Assembly (NCBI RefSeq): GCF_003606385.1
Contig: NZ_CP032514.1
Coordinates: 1,550,001-1,614,000 of the forward strand
Direction of reading: 5' to 3'
Source: Actinomyces lilanjuaniae
Lineage (GTDB): Bacteria; Actinomycetota; Actinomycetes; Actinomycetales; Actinomycetaceae
Length of the DNA: 64,000 nt
Shown here in pieces: positions 39,718-51,389 of the stretch (positions are counted from its first letter, which is position 1; each line of letters opens with the position of its first letter). Below the pieces are notes generated by a model, which saw only the letters and a list, made by a program, of their open reading frames with translations, did no database searches and had not been told where the DNA came from. Made by a program: the position numbers and the translations under genes.

Positions 39718-40496
39718 TCAGGCGTAGAAGTGAGCCATAGCGGCAAAGGAGTCCGCCTTGAGGGAGGCACCTCCCACAAGAGCGCCGTCAATGTCCTCCT
39801 GGGCCATGAGCTCCTTGATGTTGTCCGGCTTGGCGGAGCCGCCGTACAGGATCCGGGTGGCCTCCGCTGTCGCGTCACCGTAGTCGGCACGCAGTGCCTG
39901 GCGGATCGCGCCGCAGACCTCCTGGGCATCCTGGGCGGTCGCGGTCTCACCGGTGCCAATGGCCCAGATGGGCTCGTAGGCGATGACGATCCTGGCGACG
40001 TCCTCGGCGCTCCACCCCTCCAGGGCGGCACGAATCTGCCCCAGGACAAAGTCCACGTGCGTGCCCGCCTTGCGTACCGCCAGGGCCTCGCCGCAGCACA
40101 GGATCGGAGTCATGTCGGCGTCAAGCACCTTGCGGGCCTTGGCACCGACGAGCTGGTCGGACTCTCCGTGGTACTCACGGCGCTCAGAGTGACCCATGAC
40201 CACGTAGGACACCCCGAGCCTGGAGAGCATGGAGGTGGAGATCTCACCGGTGTAGGCACCGTTGTCGTGGGTGGAGACGTCCTGGGCCCCGTACCTGATC
40301 GCCAGGCTGTCGGCCTCGACCACGGTCTGGACGGAGCGCAGATCGGTGAACGGGGGATGACGACGACCTCGCACCTGTCGTAGTCGTGGTCGCGGTCCTT
40401 CAGCTCCATGTCCAGGCCCTGGACCAAGTGGTTGGCCTCCAGGTGGTCCAGGTTCATCTTCCAGTTGCCCGCCATAAGAGGAGTGCGGTTGCTCAT
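39718..40496 (-). CDS. tpiA: Triose-phosphate isomerase, one frameshift
   Basis: Glycolytic enzyme interconverting dihydroxyacetone phosphate and glyceraldehyde-3-phosphate. GNWKMN lies at about 10-15, the catalytic histidine in [10 protein letters not shown], the catalytic glutamate in [12 protein letters not shown], and the phosphate loop in [10 protein letters not shown]. The frame changes at GGGGG (40352-40356), where six would restore [10 protein letters not shown] and a 259-residue protein. It is 74 bp downstream of pgk in the gap-pgk-tpiA-secG series. Confidence 0.92.
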
Positions 40497-40570
40497 TGTG
40501 ACACCTTCAGTCGTGTTGAGTTACGTAGCTGTGTGCTGTGTGGGACGAGGACGGCTCGGCAGAGGCTCAG

Positions 40571-41763
40571 TCAGTCCTCCAGGACGGCGATGCCGGGCAG
40601 AGTCTTGCCCTCCAGGAGCTCCAGGGAGGCACCACCACCTGTGGAGATATGGGAGAAGGCGGACTCGTCGAAGCCCAGGGTGCGCACCGCGGCCGCGGAG
40701 TCACCCCCACCGATGACCGAGAACGCCTCGGAGTCACTGATGGCCTGGGCCACTGCCTTGGTGCCCTCGGCGAAGGCCTCGAGCTCGAACACGCCCATAG
40801 GACCGTTCCACACCACGGTGCTGGAGGAGGCGATGGCCTCGGCGAACCGGGCACGTGTCTGCGGACCGATATCCAGGCCCATCTGGTCGGCCGGGATGGC
40901 CTCGGAGGCGACAACGCTAGCGGGCGCGTCGGCGGCGAGCTCAGGGGCGACCACGGTGTCAACAGGCAGCAGCAGCTCGACGCCACGCTCGCCCGCGGTG
41001 TCGATGTAGCCCTTGACCGTGTCGATCTGGTCCTTCTCCAGCAGGGAGGTGCCCACCCCGTAGCCCTGTGCGGCCAGGAACGTGTAGGCCATACCACCGC
41101 CAATGACCAGGCGGTCCGCCTTACCCAGGAGGTTGGCGATGACACCGAGCTTGTCGGAGACCTTGGACCCGCCAGGACCACGGTGTAGGGGCGTCTGGGG
41201 TCGTTGACGGCCCTTCCCAGGGCCTCGATCTCCTTGACCACCAGCAGGCCCGCGGCTGAGGGCAGGATCTTGGCGACGTCGTAGACAGAGGCCTGCTTGC
41301 GGTGGACCACGCCGAAGCCGTCGGAGACGAACACGTCGGCCAGGGCCGCAAGCTGAGCGGCGAAGGCCTCACGTTCCGCGTCGTCCTTGGAGGTCTCGGC
41401 GGCGCTGAAGCGCACGTTCTCCAGCAGGACGATCTCACCGTCGCCCAGGGCCTCCACAGCCGCCTTGGCGGAGGGGCCCACGGTGTCCTCAGCAAGAGTC
41501 ACCGTTGTGCCGGTGACCTCGGCCAGGCGGGTCGCCACGGGTGCCAGGGAGAAGTCAGGGTTGACCTGTCCCTTGGGGCGTCCCAGGTGGGCGGCGACGA
41601 CAACCTTCGCCCCCGCGTCGAGCAGTCGGCGCAGGGTCGGCAGGGCTGCCTGGATCCTGCCGTCGTCAGTGATGTTCTTGTCGGCGTCCAGCGGGACGTT
41701 GAAGTCGGAGCGAACCAGGACCCGCCTGCCCGCAAGGTCACCCAGGGACTCGATGGTCTTCAT
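40571..41763 (-). CDS. pgk: Phosphoglycerate kinase, one frameshift
   Basis: Makes ATP from 1,3-bisphosphoglycerate. The N-terminal domain has [18 protein letters not shown] and VLLENVRF; the C-terminal domain has the nucleotide motif GGGDSAAAV and [13 protein letters not shown]. One base is missing near 41170 where the halves meet (VVLAG then SKVSDKLG). Corrected length 397 residues, usual for the family. It follows gap with a 138-bp gap that contains a strong terminator-like hairpin, so the two may be partly uncoupled. Confidence 0.92.
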
Positions 41764-41820
41764 AGGAAGCTGACACCTCTCATCAGTCGGTCATTTGCCG
41801 GAATTTTCTGGAAGAAACGG

Positions 41821-41865
41821 GACTGCGCCCGTGCACGCGAGGGGTGCGCGTGCACGGGCGCAGTC
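41821..41865 (-). terminator. Terminator downstream of gap
   Basis: GACTGCGCCCGTGCACGC (41821-41838) pairs perfectly with 41848-41865, nine-base loop. On the minus strand the stem is followed by CCGTTTCTTCC, a modest T-rich tail. It lies 36 bp past the gap stop and before pgk. Confidence 0.72.
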
Positions 41866-41901
41866 AGTGGAGCATCGTGGTCGTACTCGCGGCGAGCGCT
41901 G

Positions 41902-42993
<1,092 letters not shown>

Positions 42994-43196
42994 TCACAGA
43001 AGGAGACCCGTCGCACCCGGCAGCACAGAGTCTATCCACACCCCTACCGCGCTGGCGAGCCTCCCACCGGCACTAGGAACGCCACGGGCGAACAGGCACA
43101 AGGGCGGCAGCCTGCGGCAACCAGGCCGTGACCTGCACCGACCGCGGTCGTGGGACCAGAGTCCCTCCCAGGACCCGGCCAGGCCCCGCAGGCAGC

Positions 43197-44177
43197 TCAG
43201 GGATCCAGCATGTCCTGGGTCAGGACCGACTCGGTGTCGGGCACCCCCAGGTCGTGGGCGCGCTTGTCGGCCATCGCCAGCAGACGACGGATTCGGCCGG
43301 CCACCGCGTCCTTGGTCAGCTGCGGGTCGGAGAGGTGCCCTAGCTCCTCCAGCGAGGCCTGCTTGTGCTCCATGCGCAGCCTGCCAGCCTGAAGCAGGTG
43401 TGCCGGGACGTCGTCACCGAGGATCTCGAAGGCACGCTCCACACGGGCCCCGGAGGCGACAGCGGCCCGGGCAGAGCGCCGCAGGTTGGCGTCGTCAAAG
43501 TTGGCCAGACGGTTAGCGGTGCCTCGCGACTCCCTGCGCGAGCGTCTCTCGGACCAGGTCCTGTTGGCCTCCGGGGCACCCATCCGGTCCAGGATGATGC
43601 CGATCGACTCCCCGTCACGTACGACCACCCGGTCGGCGCCACGCACCTCACGGGCCTTGGCTACCACGTCGAAGCGGCGGGCCGCCCCCACCAGGGCCAG
43701 CGCCGCCTCTGAGCCGGGGCAGGTGACCTCCAGGGAGGAGGAGCGACCGGGCTCGGTCAACGACCCCCGGGCGAGGAAGGCTCCCCGCCACGCTGCCGCA
43801 GCGGCGTTGCGCCCGCCCTGGACCACGGCCACCGGCATCCCGCGCACCGGGCGGCCGTGCTCGTCCACCAGGCCGGACAGGCGGGCCAGGTCCTTGCCCC
43901 GGTCCGCTACACGCAGCAGGTAGCGCGAGCCCCGGTGCAGCGACCCTCCCTGGACCACGAGGACCTCCGCGTCCATACCGAAGAGCTCCCTGAGGTAGCG
44001 GTGGAGCCGACGCACCGTGGCGCCGTGGTCGAGCTCTACCTCCACCACGAGGCGCTGGGAGACAATGTGCAGTCCTCCGGCGAAGCGCAGCATGGCCGAC
44101 ACCTCAGCGCGTTTCTGCGCCGTGTTCTCGGCGACGACGCCCGAGAGCTCGTCCTTGACGGTGACCGTCAGCGACAT
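43197..44177 (-). CDS. whiA: DNA-binding protein WhiA
   Basis: Regulator of division and, in Streptomyces, sporulation; 326 residues. An N-terminal LAGLIDADG-like pair of folds (about 1-210) lacks nuclease residues, and the C-terminal helix-turn-helix is at about 240-325 ([20 protein letters not shown], then [20 protein letters not shown]). ATG 44177 follows AGGAG by nine bases. It is last in rapZ-yvcK-whiA, the standard order. A terminator-like hairpin separates it from yvcK. Confidence 0.92.
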   Translation of the reverse strand: MSLTVTVKDELSGVVAENTAQKRAEVSAMLRFAGGLHIVSQRLVVEVELDHGATVRRLHRYLRELFGMDAEVLVVQGGSLHRGSRYLLRVADRGKDLARLSGLVDEHGRPVRGMPVAVVQGGRNAAAAAWRGAFLARGSLTEPGRSSSLEVTCPGSEAALALVGAARRFDVVAKAREVRGADRVVVRDGESIGIILDRMGAPEANRTWSERRSRRESRGTANRLANFDDANLRRSARAAVASGARVERAFEILGDDVPAHLLQAGRLRMEHKQASLEELGHLSDPQLTKDAVAGRIRRLLAMADKRAHDLGVPDTESVLTQDMLDP

Positions 44178-44328
44178 GAGAAGGCTCCTGACTGCTAGCG
44201 ATAGGTTGTCACCCAGGTCCCCGGCGGCACGCAGGAACTGTCTAGGTACGTGCCTGCGCGCGCAGGGGACCCAGGTGCGACAACATATGACGGTTATGAC
44301 GCGAGGTGCGAGAGGAGTATGAAGAAAG

Positions 44329-44357
44329 TTCTCTGGATCGGTTGCGGGTCCAGAGAA
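44329..44357 (-). terminator. Terminator or attenuator between yvcK and whiA
   Basis: TTCTCTGGA (44329-44337) pairs exactly with TCCAGAGAA (44349-44357), eleven-base loop. On the minus strand CTTTCTTC follows. It lies 26 bp past the yvcK stop and 152 bp before whiA, so whiA may also have its own promoter. Confidence 0.65.
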
Positions 44358-44382
44358 GATACTATGGAACTGGGCTGTGATA

Positions 44383-45426
44383 CTACTCAGTACCGCCGCC
44401 CAGGAGGCTGGGCGTGCCGCCGCGATGCCAGTGAGCGGCGTCTCCCACGTCCCCGATGGCGCCCTCGAAGGCGTCACGAAAGGCCGCCGCCAGCCGGAGG
44501 GGGTCATGGTGGAGGCGCGCCTCCCCGGTACGCACCTGCCGCAGGACCAGGGTCGCCCCTAAGGAGGAGGCCACACGGGCCAGGTCGTCGATGTCCTCCA
44601 CGGTCGAGGGGTCGGCCAGGACCACGTCAGCCCTCACCTCAGGGGCATAGTCCGCCAGGACACGCAGGTGGTCGGCACTGGTCATACCGTCGGTCTCCCC
44701 GCGCTGGGCGGAGAGGTTGAGAACGATGACCTTGCTGGCACGCGTGCTGGCCAGGGCCTGGCGCATCGAGGGCAGAATGAGGTGGGGCAGCACGGAGGTA
44801 TACCAGGAGCCCGGCCCCAGGACCACCCAGTCGGCCTCGTCGATCGCCGCCAGCGCAGCAGGGTGGGCGTCAGCGTCCTGGGGGACGATGGAGACGTTCT
44901 CCATGCGCCCACGCGCCGAGGCCACAGCCACCTGCCCGGAGACTCGTTCCCGCCGGTCCCCGTTGACGATGTCCGCCTCGATCACCAGCGGGGAGGACGA
45001 CATGGGAACTACTCTGCCGTTGATGGACAGCAGCCTGCCCACCCACTCCAGGCCGCCCACGTCGTCCCCGAGAAGCTGCCACAGCGCCAGGATGAGAAGG
45101 TTGCCCAGCGCGTGGTTGTCCAGCTCGCCCTGACCATGAAAACGGTGTTGGAGGACGTCACGCCACGTCAGGCCCCACTCGGAGTCGTCACACATGGAGG
45201 CCAGGGCCATGCGCAGGTCTCCGGGAGGCAGGCAGTCGAACTCCTGGCGCAGGCGGCCCGACGAGCCTCCGTCGTCGGCCACGGTCACCACCGCCGTCAG
45301 CCGGTGGGTCAGGTGGCGCAGCGCCCTCAGCGTGGCCGACAGCCCGTGCCCGCCCCCCAGGGCCACGACACCGGGACCCTCCTCACCACGTCGGGGCCAC
45401 CCAGCCGTGTCGATCGTCGTGCCCAT
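44383..45426 (-). CDS. yvcK: YvcK/CofD-like protein (gluconeogenesis factor)
   Basis: Protein of 347 residues with the CofD fold. The N-terminal loop [35 protein letters not shown] and [12 protein letters not shown] are the family signature, and [18 protein letters not shown] follows. YvcK binds UDP-sugars and is needed for cell-wall growth on gluconeogenic carbon in Bacillus; in mycobacteria CuvA is the counterpart. It is 7 bp after rapZ and surely in one operon with it. Confidence 0.88.
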   Translation of the reverse strand: MGTTIDTAGWPRRGEEGPGVVALGGGHGLSATLRALRHLTHRLTAVVTVADDGGSSGRLRQEFDCLPPGDLRMALASMCDDSEWGLTWRDVLQHRFHGQGELDNHALGNLLILALWQLLGDDVGGLEWVGRLLSINGRVVPMSSSPLVIEADIVNGDRRERVSGQVAVASARGRMENVSIVPQDADAHPAALAAIDEADWVVLGPGSWYTSVLPHLILPSMRQALASTRASKVIVLNLSAQRGETDGMTSADHLRVLADYAPEVRADVVLADPSTVEDIDDLARVASSLGATLVLRQVRTGEARLHHDPLRLAAAFRDAFEGAIGDVGDAAHWHRGGTPSLLGGGTE

Positions 45427-45433
45427 GGCGCCC

Positions 45434-46408
45434 TCACTCCCGTCCCAGGTCCCTGTGCTGGACGACGACCTCGAAGCCAGCCTGTCGCAGCCTGGATCCT
45501 ATGCGCTCGGCAGAGGCCACCGAGCGGTGCTTCCCGCCGGTACAGCCTACTGCGATAGTGACGTGCGGCTTGAGCTCGTCAACATAGTGCGGCAGCGCCG
45601 GGGCCAGGAGGTCCGCGTAGCCGTCAACGAAGGGGGCGGCGCCGTCCTGGGCGAAGACGTAGTCGGCCACGGCCGCGTCACGCCCGGTAAGGTGGCGCAG
45701 CTCAGAGACCCAGAACGGGTTGGGGATGAAGCGCACGTCCACCACGTGGTCGGCGTCCAGAGGGAGGCCGTACTTGAAGCCGAAGGACATGACGTGGACG
45801 CGCAGGGCCAGGTCGGACTCCCGGGCCACGAGTTCGCGTACCCGCCTGGCCAGCTCGTGGACAGAGTAGCGTGAGGTATCGATGACGATGTCAGCCATGC
45901 CCTTGAGCCCGGCCAGGAGGGTACGCTCGTGCTCGATCCCCTCCAGCACAGAAGCGGTGCCCTGGAGGGGATGGGGGCGGCGCGAGGACTCGAAGCGCCT
46001 GACCAGCGCCGCGTCCGAGGCGTCCAGGAATATCAGCCGCACCTCCGTTCCCGCCCCACGCACCTGGCGCAGGTACTCCATGAAGTGGGCGAAGAACTCC
46101 CGGCTGCGCACGTCGACCACGGCAGCCAGCCGGTGGACCCCGGCGCCCACGGTGGTCATCATCCCGGCCAGGGCGGGCAGCAGCTGGGGCGGGAGATTGT
46201 CCACCACGTACCAGTCCAGGTCCTCCAGGGCGTCGGCCGCCCGGGAGCGGCCGGCACCTGACATCCCGGTGACGATGATCATCTCGGGACGTTCCGCAGG
46301 AGGCACCGGGGGCGCGGCGTCGTCGATAGCGGGGATCTCCACAGGAACCGTGTCCCTCAGCGGGTCGCGAGCGGGCTCGGCAGGCTGTGGGTGCTCCTGT
46401 TCACGCAT
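45434..46408 (-). CDS. rapZ: RNase adapter RapZ-like nucleotide-binding protein
   Basis: P-loop protein of 324 residues. After about 40 disordered residues, the P-loop is GMSGAGRS (arginine in place of the usual lysine, common in actinobacterial members), then WYVVDNLPPQLLP. The C-terminal domain ends with VGCTGGKHRSVASAE, the ligand-binding motif, and FGFKYGLP. E. coli RapZ senses glucosamine-6-phosphate; the function in actinobacteria is less clear. Usually uvrC precedes it, but here a beta-glucoside operon lies between. Confidence 0.88.
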   Translation of the reverse strand: MREQEHPQPAEPARDPLRDTVPVEIPAIDDAAPPVPPAERPEMIIVTGMSGAGRSRAADALEDLDWYVVDNLPPQLLPALAGMMTTVGAGVHRLAAVVDVRSREFFAHFMEYLRQVRGAGTEVRLIFLDASDAALVRRFESSRRPHPLQGTASVLEGIEHERTLLAGLKGMADIVIDTSRYSVHELARRVRELVARESDLALRVHVMSFGFKYGLPLDADHVVDVRFIPNPFWVSELRHLTGRDAAVADYVFAQDGAAPFVDGYADLLAPALPHYVDELKPHVTIAVGCTGGKHRSVASAERIGSRLRQAGFEVVVQHRDLGRE

Positions 46409-46554
46409 GGCTCAAGCATGGCACGCCGGAAGGGCGGCTGGAGGACAACCCTCCGGCCGCGCCCCGGGACAGGGCCGGGCCGTGGCCGCGCACACGGGTG
46501 TCCCGCAGTTCCGAGGCGAGACCACCACCGTGGGCAGACGTGGCCTCGCACGCG

Positions 46555-46619
46555 CGCAGCCTCCGACGAGGGGCGCGGGCAGGCACGGTTCCTGTCCGCG
46601 CCCCTCGTCGGAGGCTGCG
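46555..46619. terminator. Very long hairpin downstream of the GH1 gene
   Basis: Bases 46555-46578 are the exact reverse complement of 46596-46619. Four more pairs and one G-T extend the stem to about 29 pairs with a seven-base loop (CACGGTT). It lies between the GH1 stop (46721) and rapZ start (46408). No T-run. It probably marks the transcript end of the inserted bgl operon. Confidence 0.65.
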
Positions 46620-46720
46620 GTGCGACCGGTCGTGGCGGCCGACGACGTCCTCAGCCACTCGCTGTCAGCGTGTCAGTCTCAGCCCGTCGGTCTTGGCCCG
46701 TCGGTCTTGGCCCGTCGGTC

Positions 46721-48233
<1,513 letters not shown>

Positions 48234-48287
48234 CTAGTGTCTCTGGCTGTCTGTGGCTGTCTCCGCACTGATGACTGTGCAGTGGTC

Positions 48288-50198
48288 TCACCGGCTCACG
48301 ATGACGACGGGGTCCCCGGCACTCACCTCCTCCCCGACGGCAGAGGCGGTAACCTCCTTGTGCGCGGCCGTGTTGGTCACGAGCAGGGCTGTGACGGTGG
48401 AGTAGCCAGCAGCCTCGACCTTAGTGAGGTCGACACGGACCAGCTCCTGGCCCGCAACCACCCGCTGCCCCTTGCTGACCGATGTGGTGAAACCCTCACC
48501 CTTCATGTTGACGGTGTCGATGCCGATGTGGATGAGGACCTCGACGCCGTCATCGGTCCTGATGCCCACGGCATGCCCGGTGTCGGTGGTCGCTACCACC
48601 TCGCCGGCCACAGGTGCCACGACGGAGCCGTCGGCGGGGACGATCCCCGCGCCCTTGCCCATGACGCCGGAGGAGAAGACCGGGTCGGGGACGTCCTCCA
48701 GGGCGATGACCCGGCCGGGCACGGGAGCGGTGACGATGACGTCGACGTCGCCGGTGGTCTCGGCGGCATCCACGTCCAGGGCGCGCGGCGCGGCGGTGCC
48801 AGGTGCCTCGTCCCCGGTACCGGGCGCGGTACCGGCCTGCCCCGCGTCGTCACGGACCCCGAAGAAGTAGGTCAGTACGAAGGCCATGACGACAGCCACG
48901 ACGACGCCGACGAGGAACAGCGGGACGTTGGGAGTCGCATCCATCCAGGCCGGCAGGCCGATGATGGAGGGGAAGACGCCCGCGGAGGTGGTCCTGGCTC
49001 CGGCCAGCGCACCAATGGCCCCGCCCACGGCGCCGCCGGCGATGCCGAAGTAGAGGGGCAGCCTGCGGGGCAGGTTGATGCCGTAGATGACCGGCTCGGT
49101 GACTCCGGCGAGGAAGCCGGAGACCGCGGCGGGGCCGGCGAGCTCGCGGGTCTTGGCGTCCCTGGAGCGCAGCATGACTGCCAGGCCGGCGGCGGCCTGG
49201 GCCAGGACGGGGGCCACGAGCGGACCGGTCATGACGGAGTAGCCGTTGGTGGTGATCTCCTGGGTCATGAGGGGGACGAAGCCCCAGTGCAGGCCGAAGA
49301 TGACGAAGACCTGCCACAGGCCTCCCATGATGGCCCCTCCCAGGAGCGGCACGGTGGCAAAGAGCCACTGCACACCCCCGGCGATGCCGTCGGCCAGGTA
49401 GGTGGTGGCCGGGCCGATGGTGAGCAGGGTCAGCGGCACCATGATGAGGACGGTGAGCCACGGTGTCATGAAGTTGCGGAAGGCGCTGGGGATATAGCGC
49501 ATGAAGAGCCTCTCCAGGTGGCTCTGCACCCACACGGCCACGATGATGGGGATGACCGAGCTGGTGTAGCTCATCATGACCAGCGGGATGCCGAAGAAGT
49601 CATGGGGGCCGCCCGCCTCGTTGAGCGCGATGATGCTGGGGTAGACCAGTGCCCCGGCGATCGCCATGGAGGTGAACTGGTTGGCTTTGAAGTGCCGGGC
49701 GGCCGTCACCGCCAGGACCATGGGCAGGAAGTTCATGAAGGCGTCGGAGGCGGCGTAGAGCACCGTGTAGGTGTCGGTGTCCTCCGCCAGCCACCCCAGG
49801 GTGGTGAACATGGTGAGGAAGGCCTTGAACAGGCCTGTACCCGCCAGGGTCCACAGCATGGGCGAGATGATCCCTGACACCAGGGAGATGAAGGCGTCCA
49901 GAGGGTTCTTCCGCTCCGCGGGGGCGTCCTCCTCCTCACCCATGGGGCCCAGGATCTTCATGAGCTCGGCGTAGGCCTGCGGGACGTCGTTGCCGATGAC
50001 GACCTGGTACTGGCCCCCGGCCTGGACGACGGTGACCACGCCGCCGGTGGCCTTGACGGCCTCGGTGTCGGCCTTGGACTCGTCCTTGAGGACAAAGCGC
50101 AGGCGGGTAGCGCAGTGGGCCAGGCTACGGACGTTGTCCTGACCTCCCACCTTGGTAAGCAGGTCCGGCGCAAGCGCCGCGTAGTCGGTTTTGGCCAT
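48288..50198 (-). CDS. bglF: PTS beta-glucoside transporter EIIBCA
   Basis: Membrane permease and kinase for beta-glucosides, 636 residues. EIIB has the phospho-cysteine in HCATRLRFVL (Cys29). EIIC spans about 105-450 with EPVIYGINLP, and a Gly/Ala/Pro-rich linker leads to EIIA with the phospho-histidine in VLIHIGIDTVNM. ATG 50198 follows AAGGAGG by six bases. Its 268-bp leader contains an RAT antiterminator, an intrinsic terminator and a palindromic operator, so expression depends on LicT. Substrates such as cellobiose, arbutin or salicin are likely but unproven. Confidence 0.9.
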   Translation of the reverse strand: MAKTDYAALAPDLLTKVGGQDNVRSLAHCATRLRFVLKDESKADTEAVKATGGVVTVVQAGGQYQVVIGNDVPQAYAELMKILGPMGEEEDAPAERKNPLDAFISLVSGIISPMLWTLAGTGLFKAFLTMFTTLGWLAEDTDTYTVLYAASDAFMNFLPMVLAVTAARHFKANQFTSMAIAGALVYPSIIALNEAGGPHDFFGIPLVMMSYTSSVIPIIVAVWVQSHLERLFMRYIPSAFRNFMTPWLTVLIMVPLTLLTIGPATTYLADGIAGGVQWLFATVPLLGGAIMGGLWQVFVIFGLHWGFVPLMTQEITTNGYSVMTGPLVAPVLAQAAAGLAVMLRSRDAKTRELAGPAAVSGFLAGVTEPVIYGINLPRRLPLYFGIAGGAVGGAIGALAGARTTSAGVFPSIIGLPAWMDATPNVPLFLVGVVVAVVMAFVLTYFFGVRDDAGQAGTAPGTGDEAPGTAAPRALDVDAAETTGDVDVIVTAPVPGRVIALEDVPDPVFSSGVMGKGAGIVPADGSVVAPVAGEVVATTDTGHAVGIRTDDGVEVLIHIGIDTVNMKGEGFTTSVSKGQRVVAGQELVRVDLTKVEAAGYSTVTALLVTNTAAHKEVTASAVGEEVSAGDPVVIVSR

Positions 50199-50240
50199 CA
50201 CGATCCTCCTTGATCACGTTGACACGCTCAGGGAACAAAA

Positions 50241-50290
50241 AAGACCCGAGGTCCCCGCGGCGCACACAGCACCCAGGTTCCTCAGGTCTT
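50241..50290 (-). terminator. Intrinsic leader terminator of the bgl operon
   Basis: The bases 50280-50290 and 50241-50251 pair over eleven positions (one G-T), and on the minus strand the stem runs into TCTTTTTTG. This is the only textbook T-run terminator in front of a gene in this window. Its 5' arm is shared with the RAT. Confidence 0.9.
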
Positions 50291-50312
50291 GCCCCGTATC
50301 GGGTCACAATCC
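50282..50312 (-). promoter_or_regulatory. RAT (ribonucleic antiterminator) for LicT
   Basis: Read on the minus strand it begins GGATTGTGACCCGATACGGG and ends GCAAGACCTGA. This matches the BglG/LicT target pattern (GGATTGT, a loop, GGCAAAACCT). Forming it would consume the 5' arm of the terminator just downstream, so the two structures exclude each other. Confidence 0.88.
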
Positions 50313-50380
50313 ATCGGACCGTCCCTCGGTCCAGGACCATGTTATCCACATTGGGACCGCCATCGACAGTCGCCTCATAT

Positions 50381-50392
50381 TGGTATAGACCA
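50381..50392. promoter_or_regulatory. GntR/HutC-type operator candidate
   Basis: TGGTATAGACCA differs by one base from the palindrome TGGTCTAGACCA bound by DasR/NagR-type regulators. It lies between licT and the RAT, where a bgl promoter should be. No GntR-family gene is in the window, so the regulator would act in trans. Confidence 0.5.
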
Positions 50393-50466
50393 CAGTTCTA
50401 TGCTAGTTCTCTGGTCCTGCTACGGACTCTTGGGACTCTGTGTGGTTCTGTCGAGCCAGAGCGGCG

Positions 50467-51348
50467 TCAGTCCAGGACTGCTTCCGAGGTGTGCGAGCCA
50501 GCGCGCCGCGCCTGGGAGGCCGCGTCCTCCAGGCGGGCCACGTGGATGGTCAGGTAGGCCGTCTCATCAGCGGAGACAGGGTTGGCCAGGCGCAGCTCCA
50601 GCAGCTCGCGTATGCGCAGGGCTATCTGGTAGGCCCGCGGCCTGGTCTCGCGTAGCACTCGGGCAACTGCGTGCGCAGTGCCGTCAGCCACCTGCTCACC
50701 GGTGCGTACACGGGTCAGGAAGTAGCGAAGGTGGGCTGCCAGCCGTGCGGCGTCGATGGAGTCCGGGTCGAAGTCCTGGCCGTAGGCACGTGTGAGGACG
50801 TCGAAGATCTGGGCGATAAGGCGGGACTGCTGCCAGGCCCGTTCTGCGGAGGGGCTGCCCACCACGGCGTTGAAGAGGTGCAGGGCCAGGGCCGTCGCCT
50901 CGCCAGCAGGCAGCTGGACCTCCTGGACCGCGTTAAGCTCGTCAATCATCCGCTCGGCTAGGCGCAGCTCCTCGGGGTGGAGGTGGGCGACCTCGGCCCG
51001 TAGGGGGTAGTCCATGACCAGGCCCTGCCGCACCCGCTCCATGGCCTGGTTGACGTGGTCCACCACGGCGAGGACCGTGGAGGAGGGGGTCGGCGCCCCC
51101 AGCTCGCGCGTGGCACGGGAGAGGGCCTCCTCGATGAGCGTGATCCGCTCCAGGGGGATGTCGGCAATGACCTCACCCACGGAGCCCGCGTTGCGCGCCG
51201 GGACGAAACGACGAGCCACCCGGCTGGCATCGACCTCCTGGCCGGGCCGGGCCTGGAAGCCGACACCCCGTCCGGTGACCACCGTCTCACGGCCCAGCTC
51301 GTCACGTGCCAGCACGACGTTGTTGTTGAACACCCGCAGGATCCTCAC
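50467..51348 (-). CDS. licT: BglG/LicT-family transcription antiterminator
   Basis: RNA-binding antiterminator, 293 residues from GTG 51348. The co-antiterminator domain is VRILRVFNNNVVLARDELG. Two PRD modules follow, with the phosphorylatable histidines visible in VVDHVNQAMERV, VAHLHPEEL, ALALHLFN, AAHLRYFLTRV and YLTIHVARLED. EIIs phosphorylate PRDs to switch it off without substrate. An earlier GTG at 51381 adds 11 residues and has AGAGGG near it; members of the family nearly always start at the CAT domain, so 51348 is preferred. It precedes bglF and its RAT. Confidence 0.88.
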   Translation of the reverse strand: MRILRVFNNNVVLARDELGRETVVTGRGVGFQARPGQEVDASRVARRFVPARNAGSVGEVIADIPLERITLIEEALSRATRELGAPTPSSTVLAVVDHVNQAMERVRQGLVMDYPLRAEVAHLHPEELRLAERMIDELNAVQEVQLPAGEATALALHLFNAVVGSPSAERAWQQSRLIAQIFDVLTRAYGQDFDPDSIDAARLAAHLRYFLTRVRTGEQVADGTAHAVARVLRETRPRAYQIALRIRELLELRLANPVSADETAYLTIHVARLEDAASQARRAGSHTSEAVLD

Positions 51349-51389
51349 GAGCAGAGTCTGCCCACAGGGCTGGCCCAGCACAAGCCCTC

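Noticed and set aside
44250..44720. Plus-strand frame with a good GAGAGGAG before ATG 44320
   Set aside because: It runs into the antisense of yvcK and has no family; the AT-rich start coincides with the yvcK terminator hairpin.
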